From contig CANQVK010000003.1 in NCBI GenBank assembly GCA_947627275.1, forward strand, positions 1-64,000: 64,000 nt of DNA. Direction: 5' to 3'. Both the position numbers and the translations under genes were made by a program. The notes under the pieces are model-generated. The model ran no database searches, had not been told where the DNA came from, and was given only the letters and a program-made list of their open reading frames with translations. Shown here one piece after another: positions 52,428 through 61,323 of the stretch (its first letter is position 1; each line of letters begins with the position of its first letter). This DNA comes from an uncultured Ruminococcus sp. (GTDB taxonomy: Bacteria > Bacillota > Clostridia > Oscillospirales > Ruminococcaceae).

Positions 52428-53513
52428 ATGCGGAAGATCATAGTAATAGTTTTATCATTTTTCATGGTTCTTGTAAATATAACAGCATTTACGGCTCATG
52501 CTGAGGAATACGAGGACTACGGAGCTGAAATAACCGAGGAGCTTGACGGTCTGCTTGCGGATTACGACATCGGCTTTAATGCGGCGGATATTGACGGTTT
52601 GTCATTTGAGGCTTTGTGGGACATGGTATGGGGAGAGCTTTCTGTACGTCTTGCAGCGCCTTTGCGTATATTGTCAAGTATTTTTCTTGTGATCGTCTTT
52701 GGGTCGGTCACAAGATCGGCGGTGAAAGGTTCGGGGGACATATACGGAATGGTTTGCGTTATGGCTGCGGTAACGGTCATAGTGCCGCAGCTTATGACTG
52801 TGTACAGCGAAATTCTGCGGACTATTCAGATAACGGGCAGTTTTATACTTGTCTTTGTACCTATACTTTCGGCAGTATCGGTCGCCTGCGGAGGCTTCAC
52901 AACGGCAGGCGTATGCCACATGATGCTTTTGGGAGCTTCGGAGCTTATAGTCAAGCTGTCGGAGAGCTATCTCCTGCCTGTATTGGGAGTTACGGCGGCG
53001 TTGGGAGTAACGGGCAGCGTATTCCCGAGTACCTCTCTCGACAGCCTTGTTAATCTTCTGAAAAAAACGGTCACTTGGGGAATATCCATAACCATGACGC
53101 TTTTTTCGGGTTTTGTGACTTTAAAATGTTCAATTACAGGCAAGGCAGACGGCGCGGCTGCAAAAACGGCTAAAATGCTCGTATCCGGATTTATCCCGAT
53201 CGTCGGCGGAGCAGTATCGGACGCTTATTCTACGGTAAAGGGCAGCTTCGAGGTGATCGGCGGAACTGTCGGAGCAGCCGGAATAATCGGCGTTGTCATG
53301 CTGCTTCTTCCGGGAATACTGGAGCTGTGCGTATACAGGGGAGTGATGTGGGTCGGAAAAGCTGTGGCTGATGTGTTTTCAGAGGAGGCAATGTCAAAGC
53401 TTCTGAAATCCATAGACAGCGGCTTTGCGATCGCACAGAGCGTTATGATATGCTATTCGGTGATATTCATACTCTGCTCGGCTATTCTGATGAAAACATT
53501 GTCCGCAGTTTGA
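52428..53513 (+). CDS. spoIIIAE: Stage III sporulation protein AE
   Basis: 361 residues: signal peptide or first helix (VIVLSFFMVLVNITAFTAHA), then a polytopic membrane domain. A hallmark is LGASELIVKLSESYLLPVLG. Proposed membrane ring or export part of the channel. The next gene of the operon is set 220 bp away by a repeat cluster. Confidence 0.95.
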   Translation: MRKIIVIVLSFFMVLVNITAFTAHAEEYEDYGAEITEELDGLLADYDIGFNAADIDGLSFEALWDMVWGELSVRLAAPLRILSSIFLVIVFGSVTRSAVKGSGDIYGMVCVMAAVTVIVPQLMTVYSEILRTIQITGSFILVFVPILSAVSVACGGFTTAGVCHMMLLGASELIVKLSESYLLPVLGVTAALGVTGSVFPSTSLDSLVNLLKKTVTWGISITMTLFSGFVTLKCSITGKADGAAAKTAKMLVSGFIPIVGGAVSDAYSTVKGSFEVIGGTVGAAGIIGVVMLLLPGILELCVYRGVMWVGKAVADVFSEEAMSKLLKSIDSGFAIAQSVMICYSVIFILCSAILMKTLSAV

Positions 53514-53541
53514 TATAGGTCATGCACTATCCACAACTTAA

Positions 53542-53641
53542 GCAGGGGGACTCTGTCCCCCTGCACCCCCTGCCAAAGGGGTGACCCCTTTGGAATCTCA
53601 GTTTTCGTAACATTCTGCCCCAAATGGAGCAGAATGTTACG
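53542..53641. repeat. Cluster of three perfect hairpins inside the spoIIIA operon
   Basis: In 100 bp: GCAGGGGGAC-TCT-GTCCCCCTGC (53542-53564); CCAAAGGGG-TGA-CCCCTTTGG (53573-53593); CGTAACATTCTGC and GCAGAATGTTACG (53606-53618, 53629-53641). The stems are 10, 9 and 13 bp without mismatch. No open frame. It looks like a composite REP-type element inserted between spoIIIAE and spoIIIAF, which are adjacent in other genomes. Confidence 0.85.
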
Positions 53642-53733
53642 ACATTGATTCAAAGGCTCTCTCCTTGACAGAAAATGAAAGAAAACAAAATTCTCTTAAG
53701 ATGTAGACAGTGAGAGGTCATGAGGAAAGAAAT

Positions 53734-54195
53734 ATGGATGGGATAAAATCGGCTGTTATGGCAGTATGCGCAGTATCGGCGGCAAGATGCGTTATAGGAA
53801 GCATTGTTTCGGCTTCAAAGCTTAAAAATCAGGTCATGTCGCTGCTGAATCTTCTCCTTGCGTTTGTGATGATAGCTCCGTTCGCACAGGGAGTTGTCAA
53901 CTTTACAATGCCCGATATATCGAGCTTTGAGACTATTGAAGCGGAATATCCCGGCGATCTGTATTCCGAAGCTCTGAAAATCGAGACAGAAGCCAATATT
54001 TCGGACGTACTCGGTCAGCAGTTGACAGCGGCGGGAATAAATTACGTTTCAATTGTCACAGATGTTAATATTTCGGCAGATTACAGCATATCTATTAGTA
54101 GTGTGACGGTCACGGCGGAGGACTTTGAAGCTGCCGCTCTTATAATCAAAAGCTGTCTCGGTGTTGAAACGGAGGTAATAAAAGGTGCTGACTGA
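53734..54195 (+). CDS. spoIIIAF: Stage III sporulation protein AF
   Basis: 153 residues. Two N-terminal membrane helices and a soluble ring-building domain (NYVSIVTDVNISADYSISIS). Start at 53734 with GAGGAAAG upstream; the frame is open to 53710. Overlaps spoIIIAG. Confidence 0.9.
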   Translation: MDGIKSAVMAVCAVSAARCVIGSIVSASKLKNQVMSLLNLLLAFVMIAPFAQGVVNFTMPDISSFETIEAEYPGDLYSEALKIETEANISDVLGQQLTAAGINYVSIVTDVNISADYSISISSVTVTAEDFEAAALIIKSCLGVETEVIKGAD

Positions 54196-54703
54196 AAAAA
54201 TCGGGAACATTATGAGAAATAAAAAATCTGCGGCAGCAGTCGCAGTATTGGGAACTGCGGGACTTCTTCTGATAATGCTGTCATCTTTTTCAGCGGACAA
54301 AAAAGAACCCGTAAAGTCCTGCGAAAAGCCGCAGACAGGCGCCGCACAGGATTATTGCAGTCAGACTGAGGAAAGACTTGAAGCCTTTCTGGAAAAAATC
54401 GAAGGGGCAGGTGAGGTGGAGGTATATCTTACGGTAGGTTCGGGAGAAAGATATGTCTATGTCTCCGAGGAAAAGCGGTCGGAATCGGAAAATAAAACTG
54501 AGGAGGAGGAAAAATATGTTTTGATCGGAGGGAGCAGCAGCCGTGAGCCGCTGATAGAAACCGTTGAAGTCCCGAAGGTCACGGGAGCAGTGATCGTCTG
54601 CACAGGCTGCGAAAGTCCCGTAGTGGAGGAGCGCGTCTACAAGGCGGCATCGGCGGCTCTCGACATACCAACAGCTGATATTTACGTAACTATTATGAAA
54701 TAA
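54185..54703 (+). CDS. spoIIIAG: Stage III sporulation protein AG
   Basis: 172 residues. One membrane helix (AAAVAVLGTAGLLLIMLSSF) and an outer ring-building domain with EGAGEVEVYLTVGSGERYVY, known to form the large ring of the channel. Start is GTG, with GGAGG 9 nt upstream inside spoIIIAF. Confidence 0.93.
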   Translation: MLTEKIGNIMRNKKSAAAVAVLGTAGLLLIMLSSFSADKKEPVKSCEKPQTGAAQDYCSQTEERLEAFLEKIEGAGEVEVYLTVGSGERYVYVSEEKRSESENKTEEEEKYVLIGGSSSREPLIETVEVPKVTGAVIVCTGCESPVVEERVYKAASAALDIPTADIYVTIMK

Positions 54704-54715
54704 GGAGTATTTACC

Positions 54716-55288
54716 ATGAAAAAACCGACAATAATTATAGGAAAAAAGCAGATAATCATGACCTGCCTTACGCTTATGCTGGGAGTAGCGGTTTACATAA
54801 ATTATGTTTCCGCACCCAAGCTCTCGAAGGACGGCGAGTCGGTAGAGGTCGCTGAAATGGGCGACACGGTGAACTACGGCGAAACGGAGTTCGTCAACGC
54901 CGGAGCAGATATGGAAAAGGACGCCGCAGAGCCTGCATCGGCTGACTATTTTGCACAGGCTCGTCTTGACAAAATGAACAATCGTGACGAAGCGGTACAG
55001 ACCTTGCAGACGATCATCGGCGGCGGAGATCTGACGGAGGACGAAATGGTCGTCAACGCTCTTGACGCTGTGGAGGTATCGAAGCTCATTGAATCCGAGG
55101 GAACTATAGAATCTCTGGTAAAAGCGCAGGGCTTTGAGGACTGCGTTGCCTATCTGGACGGCGAATCGGCGAAGGTAGTTATTAAAACCGAGGGACTTGA
55201 TAAAGCGCAGGCAGCGTCTGTAAAGGAGATAATTTTAGGTGAAACAAACGTTTCCGCAGAAAATATCAGAATTTTTGAGGTAAAATAG
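54716..55288 (+). CDS. spoIIIAH: Stage III sporulation protein AH
   Basis: 190 residues. One membrane helix (IIMTCLTLMLGVAVYINYV) and an outer YscJ/FliF-like ring domain that meets SpoIIQ from the forespore side. ARLDKMNNRDEAVQTLQTII is a family signature. SD AAGGAG. Last gene of the operon. Confidence 0.95.
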   Translation: MKKPTIIIGKKQIIMTCLTLMLGVAVYINYVSAPKLSKDGESVEVAEMGDTVNYGETEFVNAGADMEKDAAEPASADYFAQARLDKMNNRDEAVQTLQTIIGGGDLTEDEMVVNALDAVEVSKLIESEGTIESLVKAQGFEDCVAYLDGESAKVVIKTEGLDKAQAASVKEIILGETNVSAENIRIFEVK

Positions 55289-55317
55289 TTGAAAAGTTGT
55301 AAATTATTTGGTATAAT
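55289..55317 (+). promoter_or_regulatory. Sigma-A-type promoter of the asp23-nusB-recN run
   Basis: TTGAAA (55289-55294), 17-bp spacer, TATAAT (55312-55317), right after the spoIIIAH stop. It separates housekeeping genes from the sporulation operon. Confidence 0.75.
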
Positions 55318-55391
55318 ATAAAAGTAGGATTTTATTCGGACGTTTGATTAAAAGATAAAACTGGCGAAAATAATCGGTAAGGAGGTAAAAA

Positions 55392-55724
55392 ATGGAAAGT
55401 ACGAAGAAAGCTGCGGATGGATCTCTGAAGATCTCGGAGGACGTTATAATCACCGTCGCAAGGCTTGCCGCTCTCGACGTCGAGGGCGTAGCGGGTTTGT
55501 TCGGAGAGGTGAATAAGCTTAGCAAGCTGAGAAACAACGGTCCTATAAACGTCACAATGATGGGGGACGTTGCGGCTTTGAATGTTAAAATAAAAGTAAA
55601 AAACGGCGTTAAGGCCGCAGCGGTCGCTCAGGAGGTCCAGTCGGCAGTCAAGGAAGGCGTTCAGTCAATGACGGGAGTTGCGGTGGCGAGAGTAAACGTT
55701 TCTGTAAGCGGCGTAGTATTTTAA
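55392..55724 (+). CDS. Asp23/Gls24 family protein
   Basis: 110 residues, DUF322/Asp23 fold (LKISEDVIITVARLAALDVE, then VAQEVQSAVKEGVQSMTGV). Family members are membrane-linked envelope stress proteins; the one beside nusB corresponds to YqhY, tied to fatty-acid synthesis in Bacillus. SD AAGGAGG. Confidence 0.9.
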   Translation: MESTKKAADGSLKISEDVIITVARLAALDVEGVAGLFGEVNKLSKLRNNGPINVTMMGDVAALNVKIKVKNGVKAAAVAQEVQSAVKEGVQSMTGVAVARVNVSVSGVVF

Positions 55725-55742
55725 AGATTAGGAGAAAACAAA

Positions 55743-56156
55743 ATGACAAGAAGTGAAGTTAGAGACAGCGCGTTCAAGCTGGTATTTGAACAGCTTCTCC
55801 GCAGCGACGACATTGAGGAGCTTTATGAAATTGCCGACGAGATAGAGGAGATCACCGTCAACGATGATGTAAAAACTATTGTTGACGGTACGCTCGCTCA
55901 CAGCGCAGAGATAGACGGGATCATCGAAAGCTACAGCAAGTCACGCAGGCTCTCGAGAATTTCCAAGCTCAATCACGCCGTACTGAGGATAGCGATTTAC
56001 GAGTGCCTGTATGATGATAAAACGCCCGATAATGCGGCGATAAGCGAAGCTATCAAGCTTGCCGGCACATATACCTATCGTGAGGACGTAAACTTTATCA
56101 ACGGCGTACTGGGCGCATTCTCACGCGACAGAGCCAAGGATTCGGAAAATGCCTGA
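55743..56156 (+). CDS. nusB: Transcription antitermination protein NusB
   Basis: 137 residues, all-helical. Typical start TRSEVRDSAFKLVFEQLLRS and C-terminal FINGVLGAFSRD. Acts with NusE in rRNA antitermination. Overlaps the next gene by 8 nt. Confidence 0.96.
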   Translation: MTRSEVRDSAFKLVFEQLLRSDDIEELYEIADEIEEITVNDDVKTIVDGTLAHSAEIDGIIESYSKSRRLSRISKLNHAVLRIAIYECLYDDKTPDNAAISEAIKLAGTYTYREDVNFINGVLGAFSRDRAKDSENA

Positions 56157-57102
56157 GTTCCTCGGTATCGACACAAGCAATTATACGACCTCTGCGGCTG
56201 TATATATCAGCGATGAAAACAGGATAGTACAGCGCAAAAGGCTCCTCCCCGTGAAAGAAGGGACGCTGGGGCTTCGTCAGAGCGACGCGGTGTTTCACCA
56301 CACGAAGCAGCTTCCGGATATTGTAGAGGAACTGTTTTCAGCGGAGGGATTCGGCAGATTTTCAGCAGTTTCGGCGTCTGCTCGTCCGAGAAATCTTGAG
56401 GGTTCGTATATGCCGTGCTTTTTGTGCGGAGAGGGTCTTGCACGGTGCGTGGCGGCTGTCAAAAAAGTTCCCTTGTATACGACTTCGCATCAGATAGGAC
56501 ATATCCTTGCAGCGCTTTATTCGGCAGACAAGCTTGATTACGTGAAGCAGCCGTTCATAGCTTTTCACGTCAGCGGCGGAACTACGGACTGTCTGCTGTG
56601 TAAGCCCGACAACGTGAATATTCTGAATGTGACGGAGATATGCTCGTCGCTCGATCTGAACGGAGGACAGGCTGTAGACCGTGTCGGTCTAATGCTCGGA
56701 CTGAGATTTCCCTGCGGAGCAGAGCTTGAAAAACTGGCTGTAAAGGCGGACAAGCATATGAAAATAAAGCCTGTGCTGAAGAACGGCTGCTGCTGTCTTT
56801 CGGGTGTTGAAAACAAGTGCCGCACAATGCTGGATAAGGGCGAATCTCCTGAGAATACTGCGGCGTACTGCCTTGATTTTATTGCCGGAACGATAATTTC
56901 CATGACGGAATACGCTATGGAAAGGTACGGCAGACTTCCGCTTGTTTACGCCGGCGGAGTTATGTCGGATAGACTTATTCGCGATAGGATAATTTCCCGA
57001 TATAAGGACGCCGCTTTTGCAGAGCCGCAGTATTCCTGCGATAATGCGGCAGGGACGGCAATATTCGCTTATCTGAAATGGAGTGAGGAAAAATGCCCGT
57101 AA
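56149..57102 (+). CDS. TsaD/Kae1-like (M22 family) paralogue
   Basis: 317 residues of the ASKHA fold, like the tRNA t6A enzyme TsaD but shorter and divergent. FLGIDTSNYTTSAAVYI at the start, the metal-binding H-x3-H in TTSHQIGHILAAL, FHVSGGTTDCLL, and C-terminal YAGGVMSDRLIRDRI. True TsaD proteins have NH-x-EGH here, so this is more likely the extra Kae1-like protein often found between nusB and xseA in Clostridia, with unknown role. Confidence 0.8.
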   Translation: MPEFLGIDTSNYTTSAAVYISDENRIVQRKRLLPVKEGTLGLRQSDAVFHHTKQLPDIVEELFSAEGFGRFSAVSASARPRNLEGSYMPCFLCGEGLARCVAAVKKVPLYTTSHQIGHILAALYSADKLDYVKQPFIAFHVSGGTTDCLLCKPDNVNILNVTEICSSLDLNGGQAVDRVGLMLGLRFPCGAELEKLAVKADKHMKIKPVLKNGCCCLSGVENKCRTMLDKGESPENTAAYCLDFIAGTIISMTEYAMERYGRLPLVYAGGVMSDRLIRDRIISRYKDAAFAEPQYSCDNAAGTAIFAYLKWSEEKCP

Positions 57103-58283
57103 TAACGGTAACTCAGGTCAATAAATACATTGCGTCAAGGCTTAAAGGCGACAGAGTTTTGCAGGGTATCATGGTAAAGGGAGAGATCTCGAACTTCGTT
57201 TGTCATTATAAAAGCGGTCATTGCTATTTTTCATTGAAGGACAAGGAAAGTTCGATCAAGGCGGTGATGTTCGCTTCTGCGGCGGCTCGTTTGAAATTTC
57301 AGCCCGAGGACGGCATGGATGCGGTCGTATCTGGAAGTATTTCCGTCTATGAGAGAGACGGCGTATATCAGCTGTATGCCACCGACATTATTCCCGAAGG
57401 AGCGGGCAAAGAAAGTCTTGCTCTTGAGCAGTTGAAAAAAAAGCTTGCCGCCGAGGGAATTTTTGCCGAGGAGCATAAACGGCCTCTGCCATATATGCCG
57501 AGGAAGATCGGGGCGGTAACTTCTCTGAGCGGCGCAGCCGTAAGGGATATTATAAACGTTTTAACAAGACGTTATCCGCTATGCGAGCTTTACGCTGTGA
57601 ATACGGTCGTACAGGGCGAGACCGCACCTATGTCGATATGCAGCGGAATACTCAAAGCCGAGGCGGCAGGCTGCGATGTTATAATCGTGGGCAGGGGCGG
57701 AGGTTCTTCGGAGGACTTGTCCGCATTCAATACCGAAGCGGTGGCGAGGGCTGTATACGGCTGCAAGGTTCCTGTGATCTCCGCCGTCGGACACGAGGTC
57801 GATTTCACTGTGGCAGACTTGGCGGCGGATATGCGCGCGCCTACTCCCTCGGCGGCGGCAGAGCTGGCCGCTCCCGATATACGTCAGTTGGCGGACGCTG
57901 TGACTTCATACGAGAACCGCTTCCAAAAAGCGGCTTCCGCTGTATTGGAAAAGCGTTTTTCGGAATTTGGCGCATTATCCGCAAAGCTTGCGGCAGGTTC
58001 GCCCGAAAACAGGCTGAAGCTTATGGAGGAAAAGCTCGGCGCTCTTAAAAATCGTGCTGAAACGGCTGTAATGCGAAGTATTGACAGACACACGGCGCGT
58101 CTTTCGGAGGCTGCGGCACGACTTGACAGCCTGAGTCCGCTGAAAGTAATGTCGCGCGGTTATTCTCTTGTATACAGCGGAGAAGAGCTTGTGAGGAGCT
58201 CCGCTGATATATCGGAGGGGCAGACGGTAAGGCTTCGCTTCGATAAAGGCGGCGCAGAGGCTGAGATCAGGAAAAAATGGTGA
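57093..58283 (+). CDS. xseA: Exodeoxyribonuclease VII large subunit
   Basis: 396 residues. N-terminal OB-fold (VKGEISNFVCHYKSGHCYFS), central catalytic domain with VIIVGRGGGSSEDLSAFN and VISAVGHEVDFTVADLAADM, then a coiled coil and short C-terminus (VMSRGYSLVYS). Overlaps the preceding gene by 10 nt. Confidence 0.97.
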   Translation: MPVITVTQVNKYIASRLKGDRVLQGIMVKGEISNFVCHYKSGHCYFSLKDKESSIKAVMFASAAARLKFQPEDGMDAVVSGSISVYERDGVYQLYATDIIPEGAGKESLALEQLKKKLAAEGIFAEEHKRPLPYMPRKIGAVTSLSGAAVRDIINVLTRRYPLCELYAVNTVVQGETAPMSICSGILKAEAAGCDVIIVGRGGGSSEDLSAFNTEAVARAVYGCKVPVISAVGHEVDFTVADLAADMRAPTPSAAAELAAPDIRQLADAVTSYENRFQKAASAVLEKRFSEFGALSAKLAAGSPENRLKLMEEKLGALKNRAETAVMRSIDRHTARLSEAAARLDSLSPLKVMSRGYSLVYSGEELVRSSADISEGQTVRLRFDKGGAEAEIRKKW

Positions 58284-58289
58284 GTTTTT

Positions 58290-58484
58290 ATGAGTAAAAA
58301 TGCGAATGAAAGTGCAAATTTTGAAGAAAATATGAAAAAGCTCGGTACGATAGTTGCAGAGCTTGAAAAAGGCGACGTCCCATTGGAAAAGGCTGTCGAG
58401 CTGTACGGAGAGGGCGTGAAGCTCTCAGCCGTCTGCAAAAAACAGCTTGACGAAGCAAGGATCGTAATAACGGAGGAAAAATAA
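58290..58484 (+). CDS. xseB: Exodeoxyribonuclease VII small subunit
   Basis: 64 residues, helical. Signature NFEENMKKLGTIVAELEKGD then PLEKAVELYGEGVKL. Follows xseA as usual. Confidence 0.96.
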   Translation: MSKNANESANFEENMKKLGTIVAELEKGDVPLEKAVELYGEGVKLSAVCKKQLDEARIVITEEK

Positions 58485-58487
58485 ATT

Positions 58488-59378
58488 ATGAGCAGTTTTA
58501 ACGAAATTCTGAACCGCTATGTTGAGTTCACGGAAAAGGAACTTAAGGAATACAACAACTACAGTCATGAAAATCGACCGCAGGTAAAGCTTATCGACGC
58601 CATGAACTACTCTCTCCGAGCAGGAGGAAAGAGGATAAGACCCGCCCTTGTATACGCTTTCTGCGAGGCTCTCGGCGGTCAGATGGAAACGGCGTCAGCT
58701 CCTGCATGCGCTATTGAGATGGTACATACCTTCTCGCTTATACATGATGATCTTCCTGCCATGGACAACGATGATTTCCGCAGGGGAAAGCCCTCCTGCC
58801 ACAAGGCGTTCGGTGAAGCTATGGCAATTCTTGCAGGAGACGCTCTTGCAGTTCTTCCGTTTGAGATAATCGCCGATTCTCAGGCGCTTTCTCCTGAGCA
58901 GAAGGTGCTTATTATCTCGGTGCTGGCGAACTCTGTCGGCAGAGACGGCATGATCGGCGGTCAGGTCATAGATATGGAAAACGAGAACCGAACAGATGTT
59001 GACGAAGAAGAACTGAGAAATCTGTACCGCTGTAAAACAGGTCAGCTTATAGCTGTTTCATGCGTTATGGGAGCCATATGCGCCGATGCGGACAACGAGA
59101 CGATAAGAGCTGCTGCGGAGTATGGTCTGAGGCTTGGTTTTGCATTTCAGATAATTGACGATATATTGGACGTAACAAGCACTACAGAGGAGCTTGGAAA
59201 GCCCGTTGGAAGCGACGAGGAGTCGAACAAGAATACCTTTGTATCCGTTTTCGGTATTGAAAAAGCGCAGGAAATGGCTGATAAGGCGACTTCCGAGGCT
59301 TTGGAATGGCTTGACGCCGTCCCGAACAATGATTTTCTTAAAGAATTGACAGGAAAGCTTTTGAAGCGCAAAAAATAA
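58488..59378 (+). CDS. ispA: Farnesyl diphosphate synthase family polyprenyl synthetase
   Basis: 296 residues. First Asp-rich motif DDLPAMDNDD, second DDILDVT, and RAGGKRIRPAL. Condenses C5 units to C15 farnesyl diphosphate. Paired with dxs for isoprenoid and undecaprenyl supply. Confidence 0.95.
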   Translation: MSSFNEILNRYVEFTEKELKEYNNYSHENRPQVKLIDAMNYSLRAGGKRIRPALVYAFCEALGGQMETASAPACAIEMVHTFSLIHDDLPAMDNDDFRRGKPSCHKAFGEAMAILAGDALAVLPFEIIADSQALSPEQKVLIISVLANSVGRDGMIGGQVIDMENENRTDVDEEELRNLYRCKTGQLIAVSCVMGAICADADNETIRAAAEYGLRLGFAFQIIDDILDVTSTTEELGKPVGSDEESNKNTFVSVFGIEKAQEMADKATSEALEWLDAVPNNDFLKELTGKLLKRKK

Positions 59379-59427
59379 AAGGAGCTTGAGAGAACGCCGT
59401 ACCTTCGGTTTCTCCGCAAACGTTAAA

Positions 59428-61323
59428 ATGAACGAATATTTAAACGACGGCAGCAGAGTAAGCCTTTCGGAGCTTACTCTGCCCGAGGATCTGAAAAAGC
59501 TGTCCCTGATGCAGTGCAGATACCTTTGCAGCGAAATAAGGAATCTTCTCATAGACACCGTATCAAAGACAGGCGGTCATCTTGCCTCAAACCTTGGAGT
59601 AGTGGAGCTTACAATGTCCATTCATAGGAACTTTGATTCCCCAGAGGATAAGATCGTATGGGATGTGGGTCATCAGGCATACGTCCACAAGATACTAACA
59701 GGAAGAGCCGACAAGCTTTCCACTATACGTCAGGAGGGCGGTATATCAGGATTTCCGAAGCCTTCCGAGTCGGAACACGATACCTTCATAGCAGGTCACA
59801 GCAGCACTTCGATTTCCGTTTCCTGCGGAATAGCCGAAGCAATGCGCCTTCAGGGAAAAAGCAACTACACAGTAGCCGTTATCGGAGACGGAGCTATGAC
59901 AGGCGGCATGGTCTACGAGGCTATGAACAACTGCTGCCTTGACAGGGAAAGCAATCTTATCGTTATACTTAACGATAACAATATGTCTATTTCCAAAAGC
60001 GTAGGTTCGCTTGAAAAATACCTCACTACTCTCAGAAATTCCGAGAAATATATTGATACAAAAAGAAACGTGGAACGCATTCTTACCGAGATACCTGTGT
60101 TCGGCACAAAGACGGCAAAGGGCATGAAGCGTGTGAAGGACGCTGTAAAATCGACTATTCTCGAAAGAAACCTTTTTGAGGATATGGGCTTTATTTATCT
60201 CGGTCCGATCAACGGTCACAGCCTTAAGGAACTGGAACAGGCTATGAGAATGGCGAAAACCTATCACCGTCCCGTATTTATCCATGTTAAGACGCAGAAG
60301 GGCAAGGGCTATCTTCCGGCTGAGAAAAATCCGGGGGAATTTCACGGCATATCACGTTTTGACGCGGAATCAGGAAATCCCGAGATCTCTGCCGGCGACA
60401 GCTACTCCACCGTTTTCGGCAAAGAACTGCTTAAGCTTGCAGAAATGGACGAGCGTATATGCGCTGTTACAGCGGCTATGAAGTACGGTACGGGATTGCA
60501 GTATTTCGGGAAAAAACTTCCCAATCGCTTCTATGATGTCGGTATTGCCGAACAACATGCGGTCACCTTCTGCGGCGGACTTGCCTCCATGGGACAGATA
60601 CCTGTTTTTGCCGTATATTCCACGTTTTTGCAGCGCGCATACGATCAGCTTATCCACGATATAGCGATAGGCGGACTTCATATTGTTCTCGGCATCGACC
60701 GTGCCGGCTTAGTCGGCGAGGACGGCGAAACTCATCAGGGAATGTTTGATGTTCCGATGCTTACAACTATCCCCGATGTTACAATATATTCTCCCTCATG
60801 CTACGACGAGCTGCGCATATGTCTGAGAAAGGCTGTGTATAATGAAAAGAAGCTTGTTGCCGTAAGGTATCCGAGAGGCGCTGAGGAGGCAGACTTCAAC
60901 GTAAATGTAATAAATTCTGACTGCCTTTTTATACGCAATGCGATAAGCGATACGCTGATAATTTCCTACGGAAGAATATTTAACGAGGCGTACAAGGCGT
61001 GCAGGGAACTGAAAAGCGAGGGCATTGAATGCAATATGCTAAAGCTTACTAAGATTTTCCCTATTGCCGATTCGCTGGTGAGTGAGATAATGCACTATAA
61101 GCGCATTATTTTCTTTGAGGAAGCTGTGGGATACGGCAGTATTTCCGAAAAGCTCGGATGTATGCTTATGGAGCGTCAATATAAAGGCGTTTACAGACGG
61201 TCTGCGGCTGAGGGCTTTATAAAGCAGGGATCGGTCGACTCCTTGCTTGACAGAATAGGTCTCAGCAGCAGTAAAATGGCTGATTTTGTGAGATCGGAGT
61301 TCGGCGGAAATGGCAAGGCTTGA
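59428..61323 (+). CDS. dxs: 1-deoxy-D-xylulose-5-phosphate synthase
   Basis: First enzyme of the MEP pathway; thiamine diphosphate dependent. About 631 residues. KTGGHLASNLGVVELT, VWDVGHQAYVHKILTGR, the ThDP motif GDGAMTGGMVYEAMNN, and transketolase C-half with FYDVGIAEQHAVTFCGGLAS. Start uncertain: ATG 59428 has no clear SD; TTG 59386 sits 1 nt from AAAGGAG, too close for normal use. Overlaps tlyA by 14 nt. Confidence 0.96.
   Translation: MNEYLNDGSRVSLSELTLPEDLKKLSLMQCRYLCSEIRNLLIDTVSKTGGHLASNLGVVELTMSIHRNFDSPEDKIVWDVGHQAYVHKILTGRADKLSTIRQEGGISGFPKPSESEHDTFIAGHSSTSISVSCGIAEAMRLQGKSNYTVAVIGDGAMTGGMVYEAMNNCCLDRESNLIVILNDNNMSISKSVGSLEKYLTTLRNSEKYIDTKRNVERILTEIPVFGTKTAKGMKRVKDAVKSTILERNLFEDMGFIYLGPINGHSLKELEQAMRMAKTYHRPVFIHVKTQKGKGYLPAEKNPGEFHGISRFDAESGNPEISAGDSYSTVFGKELLKLAEMDERICAVTAAMKYGTGLQYFGKKLPNRFYDVGIAEQHAVTFCGGLASMGQIPVFAVYSTFLQRAYDQLIHDIAIGGLHIVLGIDRAGLVGEDGETHQGMFDVPMLTTIPDVTIYSPSCYDELRICLRKAVYNEKKLVAVRYPRGAEEADFNVNVINSDCLFIRNAISDTLIISYGRIFNEAYKACRELKSEGIECNMLKLTKIFPIADSLVSEIMHYKRIIFFEEAVGYGSISEKLGCMLMERQYKGVYRRSAAEGFIKQGSVDSLLDRIGLSSSKMADFVRSEFGGNGKA

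Noticed and set aside
53542-53641. CRISPR array
   Set aside because: The hairpins differ in sequence, and there are no equal spacers or cas genes.
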